A DNA stretch of 25,456 nucleotides from an uncultured Alphaproteobacteria bacterium (GTDB lineage: Bacteria > Pseudomonadota > Alphaproteobacteria > Rhizobiales > Beijerinckiaceae), in assembly GCA_937903315.1 (NCBI GenBank), contig CALCZO010000241.1, positions 1-25,456 on the forward strand, read 5' to 3'. Shown here piece by piece: positions 7,917 to 16,123 of this stretch. A program made the translations under genes and the position numbers. A model generated the notes under the pieces. The model was given only the letters and a program-made list of their open reading frames with translations, was not told the origin of the DNA and did not search any database. The number at the start of each line of letters is the position of its first letter. Position 1 is the stretch's first letter.

Positions 7917-9130
7917 ACGCGCCTGACAAACCCAATTCCTATCGCAGCGGACCGGACGAGCGCGGCTTCTTCGGCCTGTTCGGCGGCCGGTTCGTCGCCG
8001 AGACGCTGATGCCGGTGATCCTCGAACTCGAAGCGGCCTATGCCGTCGCGCGGACCGATCCGACCTTTGCTCGCCAGATGACCGAGATGGGCAAGACCTA
8101 TATCGGCCGGCCTTCCCCGCTGTACTATGCCGAACGGATCACTGCGGCGCTGGGCGGGGCGAAGGTCTATTTCAAGCGCGACGAACTCAACCACACCGGC
8201 GCGCACAAGGTGAACAACGTGCTCGGCCAGATCCTGCTGGCGCTGCGCATGGGCAAGAAGCGGATCATCGCCGAGACGGGTGCCGGGCAGCATGGCGTCG
8301 CTACCGCCACGCTCTGCGCCCGCTATGGCCTGCAATGCGTCGTCTACATGGGTGCGGTCGACGTCGAGCGGCAGAAGCCGAACGTGTTCCGCATGAAAAT
8401 GCTGGGCGCCGAGGTGGTGCCGGTGCAATCGGGCTCGCGCACGCTGAAGGACGCGATGAACGAGGCGCTGCGCGACTGGGTCACCAACGTCGAGACGACG
8501 TTCTACTGCATCGGCACAGTCGCCGGTCCGCATCCCTATCCGGCCATGGTGCGCGATTTCCAGTCGGTGATCGGCGTCGAGACCCGCGCCCAGATGCTTG
8601 AAGCGGAGGGCCGCCTGCCCGATTCGCTCGTTGCCGCCATCGGCGGGGGATCGAATGCCATCGGCCTGTTCCATCCGTTCCTGGATGACCCGGGTATCGA
8701 GATCTACGGCGTCGAGGCCGCCGGCCACGGCCTCAATTCGGGGGCGCATGCCGCCTCGCTGACCGGCGGACGCCCCGGCGTTCTGCATGGCAACCGCACC
8801 TACCTCTTGATGGACGGCGACGGCCAGATCACCGATGCCCATTCGATTTCCGCCGGGCTCGACTATCCGGGCATCGGGCCGGAGCATTCGTTCCTGCACG
8901 ACGTCAAGCGCGTCACCTATGTTTCGGCCACCGATACCGAGGCGCTGGAGGCGTTCCAGTTCTGCTCGAAGCTCGAAGGGATCATCCCGGCGCTGGAGCC
9001 GAGCCACGCGCTGGCCTATCTGATGAAACTCGCCCCGCAAAAGCCGAAGGACCATCTGATGGTGATGAATCTCTGTGGCCGCGGCGACAAGGACATCTTC
9101 ACGGTCGCCGAGCATCTGGGGGGCATGTGA
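7913..9130 (+). CDS. trpB: Tryptophan synthase beta chain
   Basis: PLP enzyme of 405 residues that condenses indole with serine inside the alpha2-beta2 tryptophan synthase complex. The PLP lysine is K99 in HTGAHKVNN. E121 in ETGAGQHG matches the catalytic glutamate. GGGSNAIG binds the PLP phosphate. Length and block order are normal from the N-terminal GGRFVAETLMP to the C-terminal LCGRGDKD. It overlaps trpF by four bases and its TGA shares a base with the trpA ATG, consistent with coupled synthesis of the two synthase subunits. Confidence 0.98.
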   Translation: MNAPDKPNSYRSGPDERGFFGLFGGRFVAETLMPVILELEAAYAVARTDPTFARQMTEMGKTYIGRPSPLYYAERITAALGGAKVYFKRDELNHTGAHKVNNVLGQILLALRMGKKRIIAETGAGQHGVATATLCARYGLQCVVYMGAVDVERQKPNVFRMKMLGAEVVPVQSGSRTLKDAMNEALRDWVTNVETTFYCIGTVAGPHPYPAMVRDFQSVIGVETRAQMLEAEGRLPDSLVAAIGGGSNAIGLFHPFLDDPGIEIYGVEAAGHGLNSGAHAASLTGGRPGVLHGNRTYLLMDGDGQITDAHSISAGLDYPGIGPEHSFLHDVKRVTYVSATDTEALEAFQFCSKLEGIIPALEPSHALAYLMKLAPQKPKDHLMVMNLCGRGDKDIFTVAEHLGGM

Positions 9131-9960
9131 TGACCGATCGCCTCACCGCCCGCTTTGCCGCCTGCAAGGCGGACAACCGCGCCGCGCTCGTCACCTTCAC
9201 CATGGCGGGCGATCCCGATTTTGCCACCGCCTCCGCCCTGCTGCACGCCCTGCCGGCCGCCGGCGCGGACGTGATCGAACTCGGAATGCCGTTCTCGGAC
9301 CCGATGGCCGACGGCCCGGCGATCCAGCTCGCCGGCCAGCGGGCGCTTGCAGCGGGGCAGACGCTGGCCCGGACGCTGGAGATGGTGCGCGGCTTCCGCA
9401 AGGCCGATGACACCACCCCGATCGTGCTGATGGGCTATTACAACCCGGTCTATGTCTATGGCGTCGAACGGTTCGTGACCGAGGCGAAGGCGGCCGGCGT
9501 CGATGGGCTGATCGTTGTCGACCTGCCGCCGGAGATGGATGATGAACTGTGCCTGCCGGCGCTGAAGGCCGGCATCGCCTTCATCCGCCTTGCCACGCCG
9601 ACGACCGATGACAAGCGCCTGCCGGCGGTGCTCACCAACACCTCGGGCTTTGTCTATTACGTCTCGATCACCGGCATCACCGGCGCGGCAACGCCCGATT
9701 TCGACAAGGTCGGCACCGCCGTGGCGCGGATCAAGCGTCACACGGACCTGCCCGTCGCCGTCGGATTCGGGGTCAAGACGCCCGAACACGCCGCCGCCAT
9801 CGCCCGAGGGGCGGACGGTGTCGTTGTCGGCTCGGCGCTGGTTGATCTGGTGCGCGGCTCGCTGGCGGACGGCAAGGCGACGGACAAAACCGTTCCGGCG
9901 GTCATCGGGCTTGTCTCGGCGCTGGCCGGGGCCATGCGGACAACACGCCGCAGCCTTTGA
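9130..9960 (+). CDS. trpA: Tryptophan synthase alpha chain
   Basis: TIM-barrel subunit of 276 residues that cleaves indole-3-glycerol phosphate and channels indole to TrpB. Catalytic E50 (VIELGMPFSDP) and D61 (MADGP) are present, followed by GYYNPVYVYG and the active-site loop ATPTTDDKRL. The GFGVKTPEHA and GSALVDLV phosphate-binding segments are intact. The ATG at 9130 overlaps the trpB stop by one base; a GTG one codon earlier is an alternative. The remaining trp genes (trpE/G, trpD, trpC) are not here, matching the split trp arrangement common in alphaproteobacteria. Confidence 0.97.
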   Translation: MTDRLTARFAACKADNRAALVTFTMAGDPDFATASALLHALPAAGADVIELGMPFSDPMADGPAIQLAGQRALAAGQTLARTLEMVRGFRKADDTTPIVLMGYYNPVYVYGVERFVTEAKAAGVDGLIVVDLPPEMDDELCLPALKAGIAFIRLATPTTDDKRLPAVLTNTSGFVYYVSITGITGAATPDFDKVGTAVARIKRHTDLPVAVGFGVKTPEHAAAIARGADGVVVGSALVDLVRGSLADGKATDKTVPAVIGLVSALAGAMRTTRRSL

Positions 9961-10018
9961 ACTTGATGCCGATTTAGGCTAGGGGTGCGGCCTGACGCCG
10001 GGACCCGAGGAACTTTCG

Positions 10019-10873
10019 ATGAACTGGATCACCAACAACCTGCCCAAGATCAACAGCCTGTTCCGGCGCGAGACACCGGAAAACCTGTGGGTCAAATGTC
10101 CGGACACCGGGCAGATGGTGTTCCATAAGGATGTCGAGGCCAATCTTTTCGTCATTCCCGGTTCGGAACATCATCTCAAGATGGGATCGAAAGCCCGGCT
10201 GGCGGCGATGTTCGACGGCGGCGTCTACGAAGAAGTGCCGGTGCGCGAGGTGCCGTCCGATCCGCTGAAGTTCCGCGGCAAGGATCGGTATGTCGACAAG
10301 CTGAAGGAAGCGCGGGCCACGACGGGCCTGAACGATGCGGTCAAGATCGGTCATGGACTGGTCGACGGCCTGCCGGTGACCATCGGCGCGCATGACATGG
10401 ACTTCATTGCCGGCTCGCTCGGCATGGCGGCGGGCGAAGCGGTGATTACCGGGCTGGAGACCGCCGTCAAGCGTCATACGCCGTTCGTGCTGTTCACCGC
10501 CTCGGGCGGCGCGCGGATGCAGGAAGGCATCCTGTCGCTGATGCAGATGCCGCGCACGACGGTCGCGGTGCGGCGGCTGAGGGCGGCGCACCTGCCCTAT
10601 ATCGTGGTGCTGACCCATCCGACCACCGGCGGCGTCACCGCGTCCTATGCGATGCTGGGCGATGTCCATCTGGCCGAACCGGGCGCACTGATCGGCTTTG
10701 CCGGGCCGCGCGTCATCGAGCAGACCGTGCGCGAGAAGCTGCCCGAAGGCTTCCAGCGGGCCGAATACCTCAAGGATCACGGCATGGTCGATCTGGTCGT
10801 CCATCGCAAGGACATGAAAGCCACCGTCGGCCGGCTGTGCCGCATCTTCACCAAGGCGCCGGCTGCCGCCTGA
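10019..10873 (+). CDS. accD: Acetyl-CoA carboxylase, carboxyltransferase subunit beta
   Basis: Beta half of the carboxyltransferase that makes malonyl-CoA, the first committed step of fatty acid synthesis. It has 284 residues with the crotonase-type blocks GGSLG-like (AGSLGMAAGEA), FTASGGARMQEG and THPTTGGVTASYAMLGD. The N-terminal zinc ribbon has eroded: of the four E. coli cysteines only C27 remains, with T30, I46 and S49 at the other positions, while the surrounding sequence (WVKCPDTGQMVFHKD) is otherwise alignable. I recall the same replacement in Rhizobium-type AccD. An ACCCGAGGAAC ribosome site precedes the ATG. It lies 58 bases after trpA and 32 before folC. Confidence 0.96.
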   Translation: MNWITNNLPKINSLFRRETPENLWVKCPDTGQMVFHKDVEANLFVIPGSEHHLKMGSKARLAAMFDGGVYEEVPVREVPSDPLKFRGKDRYVDKLKEARATTGLNDAVKIGHGLVDGLPVTIGAHDMDFIAGSLGMAAGEAVITGLETAVKRHTPFVLFTASGGARMQEGILSLMQMPRTTVAVRRLRAAHLPYIVVLTHPTTGGVTASYAMLGDVHLAEPGALIGFAGPRVIEQTVREKLPEGFQRAEYLKDHGMVDLVVHRKDMKATVGRLCRIFTKAPAAA

Positions 10874-10905
10874 CGGGCGCGGCGCGGGACAGCGGATCGG
10901 GTGCC

Positions 10906-12222
10906 GTGAAACTCTCGGAAAGCTATCTCCAGCGATTCCAGGCGCTGCATCCGGTGCTGATCGACCTCTCGCTCGGCCGGATCGAGCGCCTGCTCGCCGC
11001 CCTTGGCCATCCCGAACGGCAGATGCCCACCGTCATTCATGTCGGCGGCACGAACGGCAAGGGCTCGACCATCGCCTTCCTGCGCGCGATGCTGGAGGCG
11101 GAGGGCAAGATCGTCCATGCCTTCACCTCGCCCCACCTCGTCGCGTTCAACGAGCGCATCCGCATCGGCGCTCCGGGCGGCGGACGGCTGGCGAGCGAGG
11201 CGCAGCTTGTTGCCGCCTTCGAGCACGTCGAAGCGGTCAATGACGGCGCGCCGATCACCTTTTTCGAGATTACGGCCGCCGCCGCATTTCACCTGTTTGC
11301 GACCCACCCCGCCGATGTGACGCTGGTCGAGGTCGGGCTCGGCGGCGCCTTTGACGCCACCAACGTCTTCCGCCATCCCGCTGCCACTGTCATCACCCCG
11401 GTCTCGATGGATCACAGGGAGCATCTGGGCGAGACGGTCGAGGCCATCGCCACCACGAAGGCCGGCATCTTCAAGCGCGGTGCGCCGGCGATCATCGCGC
11501 CACAGGAGGACCGCCCCTCGCGCCTGCTCGAAACGCTGGCCCATACGGCGGGCGCACGCGCCATCGTCGGCGGACAGGATTTCACCGTGCACGAGGAGCA
11601 CGGGCGGCTGGTGTTCCAGGATGGCGACGGTCTGATCGATCTGGGCTGCCCGCGCCTGCCGGGACGACACCAGCACATCAATGCCGGCACGGCGATTGCC
11701 ACCTTGCGCTCCGTCTTCGGTCCCGGCTTTTCCGTCGCGGCCCTCGAAAAGGGGCTGCAGACCGTCGACTGGCCGGCGCGGATGCAGCGACTGACCGGGG
11801 CGCTGACCGGTCTGGCGCCCGCCGGGTCCGAACTGTGGCTCGACGGGGGGCACAATGCAGACGGTGCCCGGGTTCTGGCCGCCACCGTGGGCGAGATGGA
11901 AGAGCGCGCGCCGCGCCCGCTGGTGCTCATCCTCGGGCTGATGGCGCGCAAGGACGCCACTGCCATTCTCGAACCGTTCCGCGGGCTGGCGCAGGAATTC
12001 TATGCCGTGGATATCCCCGACAACCGGCTCGCCCGGCCTGCGACGGACCTGGCGGCACTCGCCCGCGGGCTCGGCCTCAATGCGGCAACCGCCGGGTCGG
12101 TCGCCGAGACGCTGCGGTTCCTTGCGGCGCGCGACTGGGTCAAGCCACCACGCATCCTGATTGCCGGCTCGCTCTATCTCGCCGGCGAGGTGCTGAAGGC
12201 CGACGGCAGCCTGCCGAAATAG
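10906..12222 (+). CDS. folC: Folylpolyglutamate synthase / dihydrofolate synthase
   Basis: Mur-ligase-family ATP enzyme that adds glutamate to dihydropteroate and to folates. It has 438 residues. The P-loop GGTNGKGST is at 47-55, FEITAAAAFHLF and VEVGLGGAFDATN follow, then VSMDHREHLG and KAGIFKRGAPAI (which includes the lysine that is carbamylated in the family). LDGGHNADGA opens the C-terminal domain. The GTG at 10906 is chosen because homology starts there; an earlier GTG at 10837 would overlap accD by 37 bases with an unrelated extension. Immediately downstream of accD, the common accD-folC pair. It is the last plus-strand gene and converges on trxA. Confidence 0.95.
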   Translation: MKLSESYLQRFQALHPVLIDLSLGRIERLLAALGHPERQMPTVIHVGGTNGKGSTIAFLRAMLEAEGKIVHAFTSPHLVAFNERIRIGAPGGGRLASEAQLVAAFEHVEAVNDGAPITFFEITAAAAFHLFATHPADVTLVEVGLGGAFDATNVFRHPAATVITPVSMDHREHLGETVEAIATTKAGIFKRGAPAIIAPQEDRPSRLLETLAHTAGARAIVGGQDFTVHEEHGRLVFQDGDGLIDLGCPRLPGRHQHINAGTAIATLRSVFGPGFSVAALEKGLQTVDWPARMQRLTGALTGLAPAGSELWLDGGHNADGARVLAATVGEMEERAPRPLVLILGLMARKDATAILEPFRGLAQEFYAVDIPDNRLARPATDLAALARGLGLNAATAGSVAETLRFLAARDWVKPPRILIAGSLYLAGEVLKADGSLPK

Positions 12223-12235
12223 CGGCACCGGCCAC

Positions 12236-12266
12236 CAACGAAAACGCCCGGCGCAAGGCCGGGCGT
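12236..12266 (-). terminator. Rho-independent terminator of the trxA transcript
   Basis: ACGCCCGGC (12244-12252) and GCCGGGCGT (12258-12266) form a perfect 9-bp GC-rich stem with a five-base loop. On the minus strand the stem is followed by TTTTCGTT, so it terminates the unit that ends with trxA. On the plus strand no T-run follows, so it would serve folC poorly. Confidence 0.8.
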
Positions 12267-12289
12267 CGGGCAATCCGGGGTAGCCCCCC

Positions 12290-12613
12290 TCAGATCGAGG
12301 CGGTGATCCACTTCTGCAGGTCGCCCTTGGCGGCGGCGCCAACCTTGGTGGCGGCGTGCTTGCCACCCTTGAACACCATCAGTGTCGGAATCGACCGGAT
12401 GCCGAGCTTGGCGGCGATGTTCGGGTTCTCGTCGATGTTGATCTTGGCAACCTTGACCTTGCCGGCCATCTCGACCGCGATCTGGTCGAGCGACGGGGCG
12501 ATCATACGGCAGGGACCACACCATTCGGCCCAGAAATCGACCACCACGGGCTCGGCGGAATTGAGCACATCAGCTTCGAAGCTGGCGTCGGTCACTTTGA
12601 GCGGATGGCTCAT
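12290..12613 (-). CDS. trxA: Thioredoxin
   Basis: Cytoplasmic disulfide reductase of 107 residues. The active site is WCGPC (C32 and C35), the buried D26 is in VVVDFW, and the cis-proline loop is RSIPTL. The ATG at 12613 gives the standard length and has AAGGA eight bases upstream. A longer in-frame ATG at 12658 would add 15 residues unlike any thioredoxin N-terminus. It follows addA by 48 bases and is the last gene of the minus-strand unit. The trxA-addA-addB order is one I recall from other alphaproteobacteria. Confidence 0.96.
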   Translation of the reverse strand: MSHPLKVTDASFEADVLNSAEPVVVDFWAEWCGPCRMIAPSLDQIAVEMAGKVKVAKINIDENPNIAAKLGIRSIPTLMVFKGGKHAATKVGAAAKGDLQKWITASI

Positions 12614-12661
12614 GGCAGGATCCTTGGCAGTAGAACGGTCGTGTTGATCTGTGTTCAATAG

Positions 12662-15600
12662 CTAGGGATGCGATGCGGTCGGGTCAAGGGCCATGCGTGC
12701 GGCAAGTCGGGCAAGCGCGGCTTCAAGATCGGCATCATCGAGCCGTTCGGCGCTGGCCGTGCGGGTCCACACGATCAGCGTCTCGACGTGCCGGCCGGGA
12801 TAGATCTGCATGATCAGGGCGCGATAGAGCGCCAGTTGCAGGACATCGGCCGGGCGAGGCCCTGTCGCCGGGCGCATGCCGGTCTTGATATCCGCCATCG
12901 CCACGCCGGCCGCTGTTGTGCTCAGCCGGTCAATCCGGCCTGCGACCTCGACCTCCAGCCCGCCGGGCAACGGCACCGTGCCGGCAACCGCCACCTCTGC
13001 CCGGCTGTCCGGCCCGAAAAGCCGCGCCGTTTCCGGCCCTTCGATCACGGCGATTGCCGCGTCGGCCAGACGGTCGCTCTGGTCGGCGGCAAGTCCCGGC
13101 GCAAGGCTGGCCAGCAAGGACCGGGCGGCGGCGGGCCGCTTGACCGCCGCCATCGGCGGCAGCCGTTCCATCAGGGCATGAACCAGATCGCCGCGCTCGC
13201 GGGCCCGTTCGCGTTCGGGCGAGAGCGGTACGTCGTCGCCATGACCGGCATGGGATGGCCTCAGTGGCGGGGTGGCAACGGGTTCGGCCGGCGCCGGATG
13301 CGCGATCCACGCCGGCATCGGCGTCTGCGCAGGGGTGGCGGGTGCCAGCGGCCTGACCGGCGCCTCGGTCAGCGGCACCGACCGGAAGCGCGCGACCTCG
13401 CCCTCGCCCGTCGTATCGGGAACCATCACGGTCCTGCCATCCAGTCCGGCCTCGATCATGCCATACCAGCAGGTTTCGGGCGGCGGTTTGGCGGCACCGG
13501 AACTGTCGCCCCTGACCCAGCCGGCGACATAGAGCCGGTCACGGGCGCGCGTCATGGCGACGTAGGCAAGACGGCGGTACTCCTCCAGCGTCTCGGCGGA
13601 ATGGGCCTCGCGCAGGTCGATGAACGACTGCGGCATTGTCTGCCTGCCCCGCGCCCACAGCAGTGCCTTCCCGGCGCTGCCGCCCGGCACGGGGGCAAGG
13701 TACAGCGAAGGCCGCTGCTTTGTGCCGGGCATGTGGGTCGCATCGGCAAGATAGACGATGCGCGCTTCCAGCCCCTTGGCGCCATGCACGGTCATCACGC
13801 GGACGGTCTGGCCGGCCTCCTCCTGATCGCGCTTGATCGATCCCGACAGGCTCTCGAACGCAACGACCTCGGCCTGAAGCGAGGGCGCGGCACGCCCCTC
13901 GCGGCTGCGGACAGATGCCAGGAACATGGCCAGCCCGTCCGCCGCATCCGGGCCGAGCCGGGCCATCAGCTTCAGCCGCCCGCCATCGGTGCTCAGCAGC
14001 GTCGAGAAAAAGGCGAACGGCGTCAGCGTCCGGGCCAGCATCCGCCAGCGATCGACCGTCGCCGCCGCACTGCGAAACCGTTCATCGTCCTGCGCGGCAA
14101 GCGCCTGATAGAGCGCGCCGCTGCGGCCGGGGGCAAATCGGATCAGGTCCTCGTCGGTCAGCCCGATCAGCGGCGATTTCAGCGCCGTGGCCAGCGTCAG
14201 GTCGTCCTCGGGCATCAGCGCGGTGCGGGCGGCGGCGATCAGGTCGAGCACCGCCTGCTCCTCGACGAGGCTCATCCGATCGGCTCCGGCAACCGGGACT
14301 CCCGCTTCCTTCAACGCCCGGATGATCGACTTGAAGTAGCTGTTGCGGCGCTGGACGAGGATCATGATGTCGCCCGGACGCACCGGAGCGCCATCATCGT
14401 CGAACCGGTCGTTGGCAATCAGATGGGCAATATGGCGGGCCAGCCGCAGCGCCAGCGTTGCCTGGGCGGAATTGCGGCCGGGGCTGTCCACCTCCTCCCA
14501 CGGTCCGCGCGGGTCCCTCTTGGGCTCGACCATCACCGGCCAGAGTTCGACAAAGCCCGGTGCCGCGCGGCGCGTGCTGACATGCACCGTCGGCTCGGGG
14601 CTGGCGCTCAGGCCGCGATACCGCTCGGGGACGGAGAACGTCGCATCCACCGCGTCCAGCACGTCGGCAACCGTGCGGAACGACAGGTTGAGCCGCCCGG
14701 CGGCAAACGGTTCGCCCGCCCCGGCCGCGCGCTGCTGATAGTAGCGGCGGCTGGCGTCGAACTCGGCCGGGCGCGCGCCCTGAAACGAATAGATCGACTG
14801 CTTTTCGTCGCCGACCGCAAAGACGGTGCGCCGCTGCTGGCGTTCACCGGCGCCGGCGAAGAACTCGTCGGTCAACTGGCGCATGATCTCCCACATGTCG
14901 GGGGTGGTGTCCTGCGCTTCATCGATCAGCACGTGATCGATGCCGCCATCGAGCTTGCGCAACACCCACGATGCGCCCGGACCGTCGACGAGCCGGCGGG
15001 TCAGTGCGATCATGTCGTCGAAATCAACGAGCGACCGGGCCGTCTTGGCGGCGTGGAACCGGGCGACCACGGCATCGGCCAGTTCGACCAGCGCAGACGA
15101 GGCCTCAAGCGTCTCAAGCGCTCGTGCATCGTCGTTCAGATCGGCCAGTGCGGGGGCGAGCGCCACATTGGCTTCCGCAACCTCCGGAAACGCCTTCACC
15201 ATCGCGGAGTTGAGCGGCTGTTTCGATGCCGTCCCATCCACCTTCCAGTAAAGCGGGGTCAGTTTCGCCAGCGCCTCGCGGGCAGGCAGACGGACCGCCT
15301 CGCGTATGGCCTCGACCCATTTGAGATCACTCTTCATCGTCGCCTCGGCCGCGACACGCTCGGCCCGTCCGGCCCAGAGCGCCCGGTCGAACCGGGCGGC
15401 GACGCGGCGCTCCAGCCATGCCGCATCGGCACCATCGGGAAGACCGAGTGCAGCGGCGGTCTGCCGCCGGATTGCGGCAGGATCGTCCGGAACCGCGATC
15501 TCGCGCAGCATCGGCACCGTGTTCTCGATCAGGTCGGTCAGCGTCTTTTCCGCCGCCATTGCGGCAACATGGGCAAAGGCCTGCCCCAGCGACGACTGAG

Positions 15601-16123
15601 GCGACGCCAGCGCCGCCTGCACGACCTGCCGGCGCGCGGCATCAAGCAGCTCGCGTTTGCCGACATCATCGAGCACCTGAAACCGGAACGGGACATTGGC
15701 CTCGAACGGAAACAGATGCAGCAACCGTTCGGAAAAGGCGTGGATGGTCTGGATCTTCAGCCCGCCGGGGGTTTCCACCGCACGGGCAAACAACTGGCGT
15801 GCGTGGCGGACCTGCGGCGCCGGCGGCGCGGTGCCGGTCAGCGCATGGATCGCCGCGCCGAGCGATGCATCGTCAAGCCGGACCCAGCCGGACAGCGTAT
15901 CGAAAATGCGGTTCTGCATCTCGGCGGCGGCGGCCTTGGTGTAGGTGACGCACAGGATGCGGTCCGGCTCGACCCCATCCAGCAGCAGGCGGATGACCCT
16001 GTTGGTCAGGATCGTCGTCTTGCCCGAGCCGGCGTTGGCGCTCAGAAACACCGACATCGCCGGATCGACCGCAAGCGCGCGCATCGCCCATTCGTCGGCA
16101 GGAGGCGACAGCGGCGGCGTCAT
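12662..16123 (-). CDS. addA: Double-strand break repair helicase-nuclease AddA
   Basis: UvrD/RecB-family subunit of the AddAB complex, which resects double-strand breaks to load RecA. It has 1153 residues. Walker A SANAGSGKT is at 28-36, the DEAQDT box and the GDEKQSIYSFQGA motif follow, then TVHGAKGLEA and AMTRARDRLY of the second RecA-like domain. The C-terminal PD-(D/E)xK nuclease is intact: GRIDRL, then MADIKTG and QLALYRAL. The ATG at 16123 overlaps the addB stop by four bases; an ATG 39 bases upstream would add an arginine-rich extension inside addB and is less likely. This is the alphaproteobacterial AddA type rather than RecBCD. Confidence 0.95.
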   Translation of the reverse strand: MTPPLSPPADEWAMRALAVDPAMSVFLSANAGSGKTTILTNRVIRLLLDGVEPDRILCVTYTKAAAAEMQNRIFDTLSGWVRLDDASLGAAIHALTGTAPPAPQVRHARQLFARAVETPGGLKIQTIHAFSERLLHLFPFEANVPFRFQVLDDVGKRELLDAARRQVVQAALASPQSSLGQAFAHVAAMAAEKTLTDLIENTVPMLREIAVPDDPAAIRRQTAAALGLPDGADAAWLERRVAARFDRALWAGRAERVAAEATMKSDLKWVEAIREAVRLPAREALAKLTPLYWKVDGTASKQPLNSAMVKAFPEVAEANVALAPALADLNDDARALETLEASSALVELADAVVARFHAAKTARSLVDFDDMIALTRRLVDGPGASWVLRKLDGGIDHVLIDEAQDTTPDMWEIMRQLTDEFFAGAGERQQRRTVFAVGDEKQSIYSFQGARPAEFDASRRYYQQRAAGAGEPFAAGRLNLSFRTVADVLDAVDATFSVPERYRGLSASPEPTVHVSTRRAAPGFVELWPVMVEPKRDPRGPWEEVDSPGRNSAQATLALRLARHIAHLIANDRFDDDGAPVRPGDIMILVQRRNSYFKSIIRALKEAGVPVAGADRMSLVEEQAVLDLIAAARTALMPEDDLTLATALKSPLIGLTDEDLIRFAPGRSGALYQALAAQDDERFRSAAATVDRWRMLARTLTPFAFFSTLLSTDGGRLKLMARLGPDAADGLAMFLASVRSREGRAAPSLQAEVVAFESLSGSIKRDQEEAGQTVRVMTVHGAKGLEARIVYLADATHMPGTKQRPSLYLAPVPGGSAGKALLWARGRQTMPQSFIDLREAHSAETLEEYRRLAYVAMTRARDRLYVAGWVRGDSSGAAKPPPETCWYGMIEAGLDGRTVMVPDTTGEGEVARFRSVPLTEAPVRPLAPATPAQTPMPAWIAHPAPAEPVATPPLRPSHAGHGDDVPLSPERERARERGDLVHALMERLPPMAAVKRPAAARSLLASLAPGLAADQSDRLADAAIAVIEGPETARLFGPDSRAEVAVAGTVPLPGGLEVEVAGRIDRLSTTAAGVAMADIKTGMRPATGPRPADVLQLALYRALIMQIYPGRHVETLIVWTRTASAERLDDADLEAALARLAARMALDPTASHP

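Noticed and set aside
9957..9980. TTGAAC/TTGATG and TAGGCT before accD as a promoter.
   Set aside because: Spacing is 12 or 5 bases, far from the 16-18 required.
10837..10905. Upstream GTG for folC giving 23 extra residues.
   Set aside because: It overlaps the end of accD, and the added residues do not resemble a FolC N-terminus; the GTG at 10906 fits homology.
12629..12658. TTGAAC and TCTACT with an 18-base spacer on the minus strand as a trxA promoter.
   Set aside because: The transcript would start inside the AAGGA ribosome site of trxA, leaving too little leader for initiation.
12614..12658. Upstream ATG for trxA giving a 122-residue product.
   Set aside because: The extension is unlike thioredoxins, and the ATG at 12613 has its own ribosome site and gives the standard length.
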